Assembly: GCA_017302835.1 (NCBI GenBank)
Contig: JAFLCC010000003.1
Span: 186,001-250,000, forward strand
Direction of reading: 5' to 3'
Source: Deltaproteobacteria bacterium
GTDB taxonomy: Bacteria; Bdellovibrionota; Bdellovibrionia; Bdellovibrionales; Bdellovibrionaceae
DNA: 64,000 bases
The notes beneath the pieces are model-generated. The model did no database searches and had not been told where the DNA came from. It worked only from the letters and a program-made list of their open reading frames with translations. Shown here piece after piece: positions 53,266-61,577 of the stretch; the first letter of the stretch is position 1, and each line of letters begins with the position of its first letter. The position numbers and the translations under genes are program-made.

Positions 53266-54609
53266 ATGGATTCGGATCTAGAGATCATTAGCTGTTATGA
53301 TAGTCATGTCCATTGGCTGATGACAGGAGAAAAAAAATCATTTTTAGATCTAGAAAAATTTCCATCCTTCGAGTTATCGTCCTTAGAATCATTAAACTTT
53401 GCAGAAATTGAAAAAAAAGCGTTTAAAGGTTCTTGGCTAATGGGTTTTGGCTGGCGAGAGGATCAATTCCTTACTCCTCCACATTTCTCGGTTTTGGATA
53501 AGTTATCACTTAAAGTGCCTATTTGTTTTATTAAAAAGGATGCCCACAGTTGTTTGTTAAATTCTGTGGGTATCGAGATCTTTAAAGAAAAATTTAAAGA
53601 AGATAAAGATTTAGGAAAATTTTTAGAAAGAGATGAAGCGAATCAACCAACGGGAATTCTCAAAGAAAGTGGTTTCTATGCATTGCTTCGAAGCCTGCCA
53701 GCATTAACGTCAATAGAAATAAAAAACTATTTATTGGAAGGGCAGAATTATTTTTTGAAAAATGGGTACACTCATATCAGAGATATGACCTGTTCCTTAG
53801 AGCAATGGAAGGTGTTGGTTGAGTTAGAAAACACAAAACAACTTAAAATACAAGCCGAGATTAACTTTCATTTTGAAAGTTTACAGGAATTAGAAAATGT
53901 AATTTTACCGCTTATTAATAAGGAAAAAGAAACGAAACTCTCGCATCTCCAAATTCAGGGAGTTAAATTATTTTATGATGGCTCTTTAAGTTCAGAGACG
54001 GCCTTGCTTTCCGAGCCCTATCTAGGGACTTCCGGATCTGTTGCGGGGGCTTATGGCCTCAGACTTTGGCGAAGCGAAGAGGTGAAGGCAGCGATGAGGT
54101 TAGCCTGGGGCAGCGGACTACAAATCAGTGTTCATACTCTTGGGGATCAAGCTGTCAGCGAGGTCGTTCAATGTGCCAAAGAATTGCAAAAAGAAAAGAT
54201 CACAGGAATATTAAATTTAGAGCATGTAGAGTTAGTTTCGTCAAAAACAGTGAGTGAAATGAAGTCCTTGCATGTTAAATGTCATATGCAACCCAGTCAT
54301 TGGTTGTCAGATAAAAAATGGATTAAAGCAAAAATCAATTCAACCTTGATGAAAAATCTTTTCCAGTGGGAATTGTTAAGAAAGGCCAAGGTTCCCCTTT
54401 TCTTTGGTTCCGATTCTCCTATAGAAGAGGCAAATGTGACACTTTTGCTAGAAGCCTTAAGAGACAGTGAGCAGAACGGAATTTTAAAGCTCAATGACGA
54501 ACCTGAAAGGTTTTTATCTCACCCCACGCTGAAAAATGGATTAAGTAAATTTAAAAATAAAGTTCTGCAAGAAGTGTACTTAAATAATGAACGTGTCTTT
54601 AAAAAATGA
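53266..54609 (+). CDS. YtcJ-like amidohydrolase
   Basis: A 447-residue TIM-barrel amidohydrolase of the Amidohydro_3/YtcJ group. The metal-binding HxH is DSHVHW, the later strand GVKLFYDGSLSSETA may supply the carboxylated Lys, ISVHTLGDQA and NLEHVELV supply the other His ligands, and FGSDSPIEEAN supplies the final Asp. Such enzymes hydrolyse C-N bonds in small metabolites; the substrate is unknown. There is no signal peptide, so it is cytoplasmic. It begins 3 bases after the Gly-rich gene, so the two share a transcript. Confidence 0.85.
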   Translation: MDSDLEIISCYDSHVHWLMTGEKKSFLDLEKFPSFELSSLESLNFAEIEKKAFKGSWLMGFGWREDQFLTPPHFSVLDKLSLKVPICFIKKDAHSCLLNSVGIEIFKEKFKEDKDLGKFLERDEANQPTGILKESGFYALLRSLPALTSIEIKNYLLEGQNYFLKNGYTHIRDMTCSLEQWKVLVELENTKQLKIQAEINFHFESLQELENVILPLINKEKETKLSHLQIQGVKLFYDGSLSSETALLSEPYLGTSGSVAGAYGLRLWRSEEVKAAMRLAWGSGLQISVHTLGDQAVSEVVQCAKELQKEKITGILNLEHVELVSSKTVSEMKSLHVKCHMQPSHWLSDKKWIKAKINSTLMKNLFQWELLRKAKVPLFFGSDSPIEEANVTLLLEALRDSEQNGILKLNDEPERFLSHPTLKNGLSKFKNKVLQEVYLNNERVFKK

Positions 54610-54688
54610 ATTTGTCTTTAAAAAACAATAATTAAGAAAATAAATTTTTTAGGCGAGGTGTCTGTAATTTTTAACTGTTAAAATGATG

Positions 54689-54707
54689 ACACTGGCGTGT
54701 GCAGTGT
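54689..54707 (+). other. short hairpin downstream of the amidohydrolase gene
   Basis: ACACTG and CAGTGT pair around a 7-base loop, 80 bases past the amidohydrolase stop. It may end that transcript; no U-tract. Confidence 0.3.
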
Positions 54708-54781
54708 GTTGCATGCTAGACCTCATATAAATTCGTATTCGATTTAAAAATCATTTTCACTTTATTGAGGAGATTTAATTT

Positions 54782-55150
54782 ATGAAAAAACTTGCTGTGA
54801 CTTTTGTATTGTTGCTGGCTTCGATCACCCATGCAGATATTATTAAGTGCGCCTTTACAGAGCCATTCGTGACATCGACTTATAGCATGAACCAATCAAC
54901 TTTGACTTATCAAGATTCTGAGAACAAAAAAAAGGTTTTAAAGAATGTTTCTTTTCAAATTAAAGCTGCTGGTGTTTTTGAATTAGTTAAAAATGGAAAA
55001 GTTTTGCAAACATTACTTCTTAATGATCAAGGATCTGACGGGATGAGTGACATGGTTTATCCCTATGATGTGGAAGATTTCAGCCAAGAAAAACTTCCAA
55101 ACAAATCAAGGGGCGGCTGCAGTTCCAATTTTCTAAAATCTAAAGATTAG
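54782..55150 (+). CDS. small secreted protein of unknown function
   Basis: A 122-residue product with a signal peptide (KLAVTFVLLLASITHA, cut near residue 18). The mature protein is beta-rich with two Cys (IIKCAFTEPF and GGCSSNF) that could form one disulfide. A GAGGAG site precedes the ATG. It resembles other ~100-residue exported proteins of this kind of genome, but I recognise no family. Confidence 0.72.
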   Translation: MKKLAVTFVLLLASITHADIIKCAFTEPFVTSTYSMNQSTLTYQDSENKKKVLKNVSFQIKAAGVFELVKNGKVLQTLLLNDQGSDGMSDMVYPYDVEDFSQEKLPNKSRGGCSSNFLKSKD

Positions 55151-55260
55151 AAAGACTCATGCTGCAAGCATAAACAAATCGAGAGAAGTTGCCAGACAAG
55201 TATTGAAACAACTATAAAGTAAGCCTCCACGAATTTTTTGACGGAATCACGCCTTGTATC

Positions 55261-55282
55261 TGACCTTTTGGGGACAGGCTCC
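55261..55282. repeat. possible REP-like motif
   Basis: The bases TTTTGGGGACAGGCTCC lie in a noncoding gap between convergent genes. A very similar string is familiar from REP-type intergenic repeats in other bacteria; only one copy is seen in this window, so this is weak. Confidence 0.25.
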
Positions 55283-55323
55283 TAACAGCTCTTGGTTTCT
55301 TAGAAGAAATAAATTTTGTTTTA

Positions 55324-56130
55324 TCACTCCATTGGTTGAAATAAATCACAACAAAAACAATAGACTTCCTCTACTCCTGAATTATGGATTTGGTCGCGTT
55401 GTTTTTCTATGAAGCTCAGCAGTTGCCTACGTAAGATGTCCCAATCGTCCTTACTTAGTGAAAATAAAGTCGTGTAGTGCACCGAACTCTTAGAGTTGAG
55501 GTCATCTAAAGACTTAAGTCTCCAGTTCATATGGTTGAGCGTTGTGTGGGGGGACCCTGCTGGTGTGTGAATATTAGTACCAGAGTGAATCCACCTATTT
55601 CCTTTTTGATGAACAAGTCCCATTTCTCTCAACTCTTTTAAGATAGTCAACGTTGTCGATTCTGAGAGACTAATCTTTTTAGCGATCGCAGAATTGGATT
55701 GAAACGAAGGAATACTGGAAAGGGTGTGAATGGCTGTATACTTCCAATTGGAGTAATATTTTGTTTTCATAAATTCTGAAATCTCAAAACTGTCTTTCTT
55801 TTGATAAATTTTTTTGCTTAATTCCAAATTTTCTTGAGCTATGCTTTCGATTTTAATTTTTAATTTTTCTTGTATCTTTCTATTTGCTGATCTCTCATAA
55901 TGAAGGAGCAGAATAAGAAAGTCCTGTTCTTCGCTTGTGAAACCAACATAATCTGCAATACCATAAATGTGGTCAGCCGTTAGTTGAACTTTTGAATTCA
56001 AAACTTGTGATAAATAAGTCCGGTTGCATCCTGCTGCTTTTGCAAGATGACTTACGGCTCCTCGCCCCTGGCTCAAAATTAAGTCGTGAAGGAACTTCTT
56101 ATAGGAATTGTATTCAAAAATATTTTTCAT
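55324..56130 (-). CDS. TIGR02147/DUF4423-family regulator-like protein
   Basis: The ~268-residue cytoplasmic protein starts at ATG 56130 (MKNIFEYNSYKKFLHDLI), the characteristic N-terminus of the TIGR02147 family, which is common in Fibrobacter and Bdellovibrio relatives. An Xre-like HTH follows (VSHLAKAAGCNRTYLSQVLN), and the middle contains SESTTLTILKELREMGLV, which fits the second winged-helix portion of the family. It should be a DNA-binding regulator. It is divergent from the secreted protein at 56229, and such regulators in this lineage are often next to a short secreted protein, so a regulator-target pair is likely. Its first-codon region has no strong SD. Confidence 0.82.
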   Translation of the reverse strand: MKNIFEYNSYKKFLHDLILSQGRGAVSHLAKAAGCNRTYLSQVLNSKVQLTADHIYGIADYVGFTSEEQDFLILLLHYERSANRKIQEKLKIKIESIAQENLELSKKIYQKKDSFEISEFMKTKYYSNWKYTAIHTLSSIPSFQSNSAIAKKISLSESTTLTILKELREMGLVHQKGNRWIHSGTNIHTPAGSPHTTLNHMNWRLKSLDDLNSKSSVHYTTLFSLSKDDWDILRRQLLSFIEKQRDQIHNSGVEEVYCFCCDLFQPME

Positions 56131-56228
56131 AGTAATAATATATAACAAAACTATGTATTGTTTTATAATAAATTATTTGTATGCTTCTCATAACCAAAAT
56201 ATTCTTGTAATAAGAAATGGGGGTTTTT

Positions 56229-57203
56229 ATGAAACGTATTGTATATTTAAATTTATTCATTGTGTTTGGATTAATGATTTCGATGGAGGTAAAGGCATCG
56301 GGACCATCTACAAGTGGGGGCGGGTTTGCCGTTGTTTGTCGAAGTGGCACAGATCAAATTGTTTCTGCCGAACTTCTGGACCTTTATGAAGCTCGCACAG
56401 TTTATGGTTTTGAGCTAATGAAAAGCTCAGGTAATGTGATGCGCGATTATGTACGGGCTGTAAAAAATGGTTACCGACTTCAAGGAAGTCATCCTGACAT
56501 CACGGAACAAGAAATGATTGAAAACGTTGAAAAGTTCCAGAAGATTTCTATTTGGCTTTCTGAAGATGAGAAGCTGCCGAATCTTGATGATCTAGGTTTA
56601 AAAATCAGTGTTCCTTTAGGATGCAAAATAGAACCTCTGGCTATTTTTTATGATCTAGAGAATATTGTAGTTATTGATAGAGAAATTTGGAATGCCATGG
56701 ATTCCCTAAGTAAAAGTGCTTTAGTCATTCACGAGATTTATTATCGCTATTATCGCCATTTGACGATTGATCCGGATATTAATTCACTTGAGGCAAGGCT
56801 CATAACGGCATCTGATTTTTCAACAAATTTAGTTCCCGTTCGAAGCGGAATTCCACTTAAAAGTAGCAATGGAGAGATATTGGACGCCTGTCATTTTAAC
56901 GAAGGTAATGAAACCTCTTGTTCTGAATTAACAACCTATCATATTTTTTCTATAGCCAATGCCTCCCATGAGAGGCAAAATCTAAGGGTTCAGTTCACAG
57001 CATTAGCAGGGCGCCCTCTGATTTCCCAAACGACTGTTGATCTGCCTCAACGAGTGAATTTTGGTGATGTCTTTCCAATAAAAAGCCGGCAGTTAATTGG
57101 GTGGACGGCTGAAGTGACACAAGACAAAACGAGATTTGATGGCACGGCAATCAAGTTGCTTATTAGGCGAGGAAAAACCACGATGACAGAAATTCCTTTA
57201 TAA
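56229..57203 (+). CDS. secreted protein with a HE-x-x-x motif, partner of the TIGR02147 gene
   Basis: The ATG at 56229 has GGGGG 6 bases upstream. The ~324-residue product has a signal peptide (FIVFGLMISMEVKA) and then STSGGGFAVVCRSG, a start seen in families of exported proteins of Bdellovibrio-like bacteria. A HEIYYRYYR stretch follows SALVIHE (helix with His-Glu), reminiscent of a metallopeptidase-like helix with the third ligand missing or remote. The second half is beta-rich with two Cys (DACHFNEGNETSC). It is divergent from the regulator gene, and I infer they are linked. No known family was confirmed. Confidence 0.68.
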   Translation: MKRIVYLNLFIVFGLMISMEVKASGPSTSGGGFAVVCRSGTDQIVSAELLDLYEARTVYGFELMKSSGNVMRDYVRAVKNGYRLQGSHPDITEQEMIENVEKFQKISIWLSEDEKLPNLDDLGLKISVPLGCKIEPLAIFYDLENIVVIDREIWNAMDSLSKSALVIHEIYYRYYRHLTIDPDINSLEARLITASDFSTNLVPVRSGIPLKSSNGEILDACHFNEGNETSCSELTTYHIFSIANASHERQNLRVQFTALAGRPLISQTTVDLPQRVNFGDVFPIKSRQLIGWTAEVTQDKTRFDGTAIKLLIRRGKTTMTEIPL

Positions 57204-57222
57204 ATGATCAATTGTGGCATTC

Positions 57223-57363
57223 ATTATAATAACCCTTAAATCGACAATAACTTCGTTGGATTTTTATAAAAAATATGGTTTTATTCAAACAGGTGAGTTA
57301 ACAGGTCCAATTATTCAAGGGGTGATGATCCGTGGGTATCCAATGGAAAGAAGTTTGATATAG
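57223..57363 (+). pseudogene. remnant of a GNAT-type acetyltransferase gene
   Basis: Reading from ~57223, one frame gives a short peptide that includes TSLDFYKKYGFIQTGE and later IQGVMIRGYPMERS before TAG at 57361. This is the C-terminal pattern of a GNAT N-acetyltransferase (FYxKxGF). There is no start codon, RBS or N-terminal acetyl-CoA-binding domain, so it is a decayed fragment just before the SPFH pair. Confidence 0.6.
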
Positions 57364-57385
57364 AAGCTAAGGCAAAGGAAATAAA

Positions 57386-58348
57386 ATGTTATTTATAATG
57401 GGTGTTTTGATTTATTTTTTTCTGAGGTGTATCTTGTTTGGTTTTTTTACCATCGATCAAAATGAACGAGGGGTTAAAACCGTTTTTGGCAGAGCCCAGA
57501 GATTGGGTGAGCATATGTCAGCCTCTACACCTCCAGCCGAGTCGTTAACCGCTGAAGAAAAAAAACGCTATAATTTCCCGTTAATCGAGTCCATAGGTCC
57601 GGGCTTGCATTTTAAATTTCCATGGGAGAGTGTGATCAAAGTTTCAGTGGCAACAGAAACAATGAACATGGCACAAGATTTGGAAAGTATGAGTGCCAAT
57701 AATAATGGAACTTTGCTTGAAGCCGTAACCAAAGATCAACTCAATATCGGACTCAAAGGGCAAATCAGGTATAAGATCTCTGAACAAAATCTTTATGCCT
57801 ATGTTTTTGGTATTAAGAATCCCATTGTCCATGTTATGGGATATTTTGTGGCCATCCTACGGCAACGGATTGCTAATTTTGGTTCCGAAAGCAAAGAAGT
57901 TCAAATATCGGGTGAAGTCAATATTACAGAGAATGTTTCGATTAATGATCTCAGGAAAAATTTAAAAGATATTAACGATATCATGGTCAGCGAATGTCAA
58001 AGCTCAAATGCGCGCTATGGGATCATTCTGGAGGCGTCTTTGATTACAGGTATTGAACCGCCTCATGAAGTAGAATCTGCACTGGCGGCTATTAATACGG
58101 CACATAACAATGTTTCTTCAGAAATCAGTTTAGCAAAGTCACTTGCCGATCAAACCATTGTTCAATCTCGAAGAGCAGTGGAAATCGAAACTTTAAAGGC
58201 ACAGGCTGAGGTTCAACCTTTGATTGCTCTTTCGTTTCAGCTTAAACAACTCAAAGCCAGTGGTGCGGATGTTTTGAAAAATTTTGTTAGAAACGCACGT
58301 CTGAATGTTCTTAAAAAAGCTGATAAAATCATCTACCCGACGGAGTAA
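57386..58348 (+). CDS. SPFH/band-7 membrane protein, first of a pair
   Basis: The 320-residue protein has one N-terminal membrane helix (FFLRCILFGFFTI) followed by a SPFH domain (NERGVKTVFGRAQRLG, GLHFKFPWESVIKVS, then the helical ERDAL-like end and a coiled-coil tail). It resembles the HflK/stomatin type. The next gene starts 4 bases after its stop and encodes a second SPFH protein, as in hflK-hflC. No FtsH gene is adjacent. Such pairs form membrane cages that organise lipid domains or proteases. An unusually large insertion of polar residues (MSASTPPAESLTAEEKKRY) sits in the first strand. Confidence 0.85.
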   Translation: MLFIMGVLIYFFLRCILFGFFTIDQNERGVKTVFGRAQRLGEHMSASTPPAESLTAEEKKRYNFPLIESIGPGLHFKFPWESVIKVSVATETMNMAQDLESMSANNNGTLLEAVTKDQLNIGLKGQIRYKISEQNLYAYVFGIKNPIVHVMGYFVAILRQRIANFGSESKEVQISGEVNITENVSINDLRKNLKDINDIMVSECQSSNARYGIILEASLITGIEPPHEVESALAAINTAHNNVSSEISLAKSLADQTIVQSRRAVEIETLKAQAEVQPLIALSFQLKQLKASGADVLKNFVRNARLNVLKKADKIIYPTE

Positions 58349-58351
58349 AAT

Positions 58352-59224
58352 ATGGAAATCATTTTTGGTTTTTTTGCCGCAGTTTTATTTGAAATCTTAA
58401 CTTTAAAAATCCTTAGGTTCTTTTTGTTTTATACCACAGTTTATGAGGCCACTTGCCAGGTGTACACTCTTTTCGGCAAGGTGGTAGCCATCGTGGATAA
58501 ACCGGGGCTTCATTTTTTGTGGCCTCGATTGACATGGAAAGCATTGATTATTAATTTTTTAGGTAAGGTCTATGTTTTAGACTTAAGAATGGATCAGGTC
58601 TATCTTCGAAGTCAGCCGGTAAATTCAGAAGAAGGTGCCCCCATGGGCGTAGGGATTTGGTATGAAATGTACATCAGCAATCCCTTGGATTATTTATTTA
58701 AAAATACGGATCCGAAGGGTTCTTTATCGGCCAATGTAAGCAATGCCACCGTCAGAACTTTGAGTAATTTACCTTTAGTGAAGCTGCTTTCAGATCGTCA
58801 TCAACTGAGTCAACAGGTTCGTGAAGAAGTCACACAAAAATCTCAAGAGTGGGGGTATAAATTAGGATCTGTTTATATTCGCAAGGTCCACTTCCGAGAT
58901 CATAACATGATTAAAGAAATTGAAAGCAAAGTGGTGAATCGATTACGTCAGGTGACAGGTGCTATTAAGCAAGATGGAGAGAACCAAGTGAATATCATTA
59001 CGAGCTCGGCGCAACGAACGGCTTCTGTTGAATTTGCGAAGGCTTCAGCTATTCGCCCTGAGATACTGGGACAAGTTCTGCAAGAAATAGCTAAAGATAA
59101 AGACGTCGCAGACGCTTTGTTTGCCACTCTCGAGTTTGAAAAAATGACAGAAAATAAGGGCGAGCTGATACTGTTACCAAAGTCATCAGGAATACTTCCT
59201 GAATTGATAAGTGCACAAAAATAA
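58352..59224 (+). CDS. SPFH/band-7 membrane protein, second of a pair
   Basis: The 290-residue partner has an N-terminal membrane helix (FGFFAAVLFEILTLKIL), a SPFH domain (VVAIVDKPGLHFLWPR, VYLRSQPVNSEEGAPMGVG) and a long C-terminal helix (VTGAIKQDGENQVNIITSSA). It lies 4 bases after the first SPFH gene, so they are co-translated and probably hetero-oligomerise as HflK and HflC do. The repeat element starts 7 bases past its stop. Confidence 0.85.
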   Translation: MEIIFGFFAAVLFEILTLKILRFFLFYTTVYEATCQVYTLFGKVVAIVDKPGLHFLWPRLTWKALIINFLGKVYVLDLRMDQVYLRSQPVNSEEGAPMGVGIWYEMYISNPLDYLFKNTDPKGSLSANVSNATVRTLSNLPLVKLLSDRHQLSQQVREEVTQKSQEWGYKLGSVYIRKVHFRDHNMIKEIESKVVNRLRQVTGAIKQDGENQVNIITSSAQRTASVEFAKASAIRPEILGQVLQEIAKDKDVADALFATLEFEKMTENKGELILLPKSSGILPELISAQK

Positions 59225-59230
59225 CCCTGA

Positions 59231-59347
59231 GGGGTTGGCATAGACCTCAACTCTTCGTTCTCGTCGGCCGGACTCCCTGCGACTTGGTCTTGCCAAGCCT
59301 CAGTCGTCTCCCTCCTGCGGCCTCGATTTGAGGCCTATGCCAACCCC
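59231..59347. repeat. 117-bp intergenic repeat element with 20-bp terminal inverted repeats
   Basis: GGGGTTGGCATAGACCTCAA (59231-59250) and TTGAGGCCTATGCCAACCCC (59328-59347) are inverted complements except one base. The ~77 bases between them are GC-rich with further small palindromes (CTTGG-TCTTG-CCAAG, CGGCCGG). It sits between the SPFH gene and the MBL gene. A partial copy occurs at 43144-43178, so this is a dispersed repeat family, probably a REP-like or miniature non-autonomous element; it has no coding capacity. Confidence 0.7.
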
Positions 59348-59369
59348 TGAAAATATCCCAGAATGAATT

Positions 59370-60380
59370 ATGGCGATTTTAGAAACTTTTTACAAAATGT
59401 TTTTCAAAAAGCATGGTGAAAAATCCGATCATTTCGATGGATCTGCATTTTTTAATTATGATAAGAAGCTCTCGCAAAAGAGTTTTTTAGATGTTTTGAA
59501 ATGGCGGTTTCAATCAAAGAAAAAACCGTGGCCAAAGGAAAAAGTGCGAGATAATCTTTATCCTGATCTAGAATCTTTGGTACCTGAAAATGGATATCGG
59601 GTCACTTTTGTAAATCATGCTACGGTTTTAGTTCAGTTTGCTGGAGTATCAATTTTAACAGATCCTGTATTATTAGAGACAATCGCTCCGTTTGGAATCG
59701 TACGTCGATACCGTGATCCTGGAATTAAGATTCAAGATTTGCCGCCTATTGATTTTGTTCTGATCAGTCATAATCATTATGATCATCTCGATTTGCCTAC
59801 AGTTAAAGAACTTGGGAGGAATCGCCATACGACATTCCTCCTTCCCTTGGGAGTGAAGCGCTATTTTCCAAGAGAGATTCTGAAGACAAATCAATTTGTC
59901 GAGATGGATTGGTGGCAGGAGTATAAAAAAAATGATTTAAGGATTACTTTTGTCCCGGCTCAACATTGGTCAAAAAGAGGAATTTTTGACACGAACAAAT
60001 CTTTATGGGGAGGATTTATCATTAAGCATCGTGAGCAGACTATATTTTTTGCGGGAGACACGGGTTTTGGCTCGCACTTCAATTTAATTTCTCAAAAATT
60101 TCCTAACATCGATTTAGCGATGCTACCGATTGGAGCCTATGAACCTAGATGGTTTATGAAAGAAGCCCATATGAACCCAGAAGATGCCGTAGAGGCGGCC
60201 TTAATACTTAAGGCAACTACGGCAATGGGAATTCATTTTGGAACCTTTAATTTCAGCGACGAAGGGATTAATGATCCAGAAAAAGACCTTGCATTGGTTC
60301 TGCAAAACAAAAAGCTAGATCCCAGTTTTTTTTGGGTACCTAAAAATGGTGAAAGTCACTCGATAGAATTATTTAGCTAA
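59370..60380 (+). CDS. metallo-beta-lactamase-fold hydrolase (NAPE-PLD/UlaG-like)
   Basis: The 336-residue protein has the MBL metal site SHNHYDHLD (HxHxDH), preceded by VTFVNHATVLVQFAGVSILTDPV. Later come AQHWSKRG (His), FFAGDTGFG (Asp) and GIHFGTFNFSDEG (His), the full dinuclear site. The order is closest to N-acyl-phosphatidylethanolamine phospholipase D-like and UlaG-like hydrolases. No signal peptide, so cytoplasmic. Substrate unknown; a phospholipid or phosphodiester is plausible. It starts 22 bases after the repeat element and is probably transcribed on its own. Confidence 0.85.
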   Translation: MAILETFYKMFFKKHGEKSDHFDGSAFFNYDKKLSQKSFLDVLKWRFQSKKKPWPKEKVRDNLYPDLESLVPENGYRVTFVNHATVLVQFAGVSILTDPVLLETIAPFGIVRRYRDPGIKIQDLPPIDFVLISHNHYDHLDLPTVKELGRNRHTTFLLPLGVKRYFPREILKTNQFVEMDWWQEYKKNDLRITFVPAQHWSKRGIFDTNKSLWGGFIIKHREQTIFFAGDTGFGSHFNLISQKFPNIDLAMLPIGAYEPRWFMKEAHMNPEDAVEAALILKATTAMGIHFGTFNFSDEGINDPEKDLALVLQNKKLDPSFFWVPKNGESHSIELFS

Positions 60381-60462
60381 ATGCTAAAAATTCGTTGCGA
60401 AAACCGAGCAACTGCTTTCAAATGGGTGAAATTTAAAGATTCAACAACAGAACAGAGTTTCA

Positions 60463-60945
60463 ATGGAACGATCAAAATTATTATCACTTTTATATTTCTT
60501 CTTTTTATCACTATATTTTATACCTTCCTACGGTAAAGAATTCATTCTTAAAAACAAAGGCATACAATCAATTCCAATCCAATCAAATCAATTAAGCTTT
60601 TCGATTATTCCTCATGAACCAGGTCCTACCTGGAATTGCATTCATAGGCCTGTTATTAATCTTCCAAATGATTGGAGAGTCTACTGTCAATCGACGAACT
60701 CCTCTGCTAGGGCTCAGTTTTTAGTTCATTTTTTGGTTCGACAAATTGTTACGACCAATTCCATTTTGGAAATCCTCTATTGGGTTGATGAATACACTTC
60801 CAATAGAGGAAGTTCCGGCATTTTAAGTTATGGCCAATCTTCTTTAATTGAGCTTACCAATGTGAATCCTTTGAACCGAGTGAGTCTGGGACAATTTGTT
60901 CAAAACGGCACTTCTAGTTTGAATTTGATCTACTCATTTAATTAA
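60463..60945 (+). CDS. small secreted protein of unknown function
   Basis: A 160-residue product with a signal peptide (LLYFFFLSLYFIPSYG). The mature part is beta-rich with two Cys (TWNCIHRPV, WRVYCQSTN) near residues ~68 and ~82 and a WNC/CQ pattern typical of exported proteins in this window. The end (FVQNGTSSLNLIYSFN) is a beta strand, possibly amyloid- or barrel-like. No family recognised. The RBS is weak. Confidence 0.6.
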   Translation: MERSKLLSLLYFFFLSLYFIPSYGKEFILKNKGIQSIPIQSNQLSFSIIPHEPGPTWNCIHRPVINLPNDWRVYCQSTNSSARAQFLVHFLVRQIVTTNSILEILYWVDEYTSNRGSSGILSYGQSSLIELTNVNPLNRVSLGQFVQNGTSSLNLIYSFN

Positions 60946-61069
60946 AGAAGACACCAACATTGACATTTTTTGCCTTTGTCTAATTCCTTTACATGAGAAA
61001 CATCGAACTTCTTCATTTTAGAACTTTCTATGAGTTTTACAATTGGAACAATTATTGAACCTCCTTTTA

Positions 61070-61099
61070 AAAGTAATCAAAAAGAGTTCTGATTACTTT
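61070..61099 (+). other. hairpin in the leader of the glycine-zipper gene
   Basis: AAAGTAATCA and TGATTACTTT pair perfectly around a 10-base loop, ~32 bases before the next start. It may end the preceding transcript or regulate the next one. Confidence 0.35.
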
Positions 61100-61130
61100 G
61101 ATCTAAAAATTAAAAATGGGAGTTAAAAAA

Positions 61131-61556
61131 ATGAAGAAAAAATTATATTTTGTAACGATAATGGGTCTTTTTTTATCAGCTTGTTCTTCTTTTCGTCCCA
61201 TTTTAGATGAAAATAAAAAATATAATCAAGTGGGCGAGGCAAGGGCTGAAAAAGACATTGATGAATGTTTAGATAAGGCAGATAGTTATTTAGCAAAACA
61301 TAAAGATGATAAAATGAAAAAACAAATGGGAAGACAGGCCGCTCAGGGGGCTGTTCTTGGTGGTGTTTTAGGTGCCGTCAGTGGAAATGGGATTCAAGGA
61401 GCTGCTGGAGGTGCCGCCATTGGAGCCGGAGTGGGTGTTGCTGGAGCCTATATTGATGAGAAAACAAAAGATAAAATAAAACCGGATGCATTAAAACAAA
61501 GGTATGTACAAAATTGCTTGCAAAGAAAAAACTACGAAGTTATCGGTTGGAAGTAA
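61131..61556 (+). CDS. glycine-zipper lipoprotein
   Basis: The start at 61131 (GGGAG site) gives a 141-residue lipoprotein with lipobox LSAC (lipid Cys ~17). A charged helix follows, then a glycine-zipper segment (AAQGAVLGGVLGAVSGNGIQ, GAAGGAAIGAGVGVAGAYID) that packs as a membrane-associated helical hairpin. A C-terminal charged tail carries one Cys. Such proteins sit in the envelope and may form pores or anchor complexes; precise function unknown. The asparaginase gene starts 21 bases later. Confidence 0.8.
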   Translation: MKKKLYFVTIMGLFLSACSSFRPILDENKKYNQVGEARAEKDIDECLDKADSYLAKHKDDKMKKQMGRQAAQGAVLGGVLGAVSGNGIQGAAGGAAIGAGVGVAGAYIDEKTKDKIKPDALKQRYVQNCLQRKNYEVIGWK

Positions 61557-61577
61557 GTAGTTATAGGGGGAAGTATT

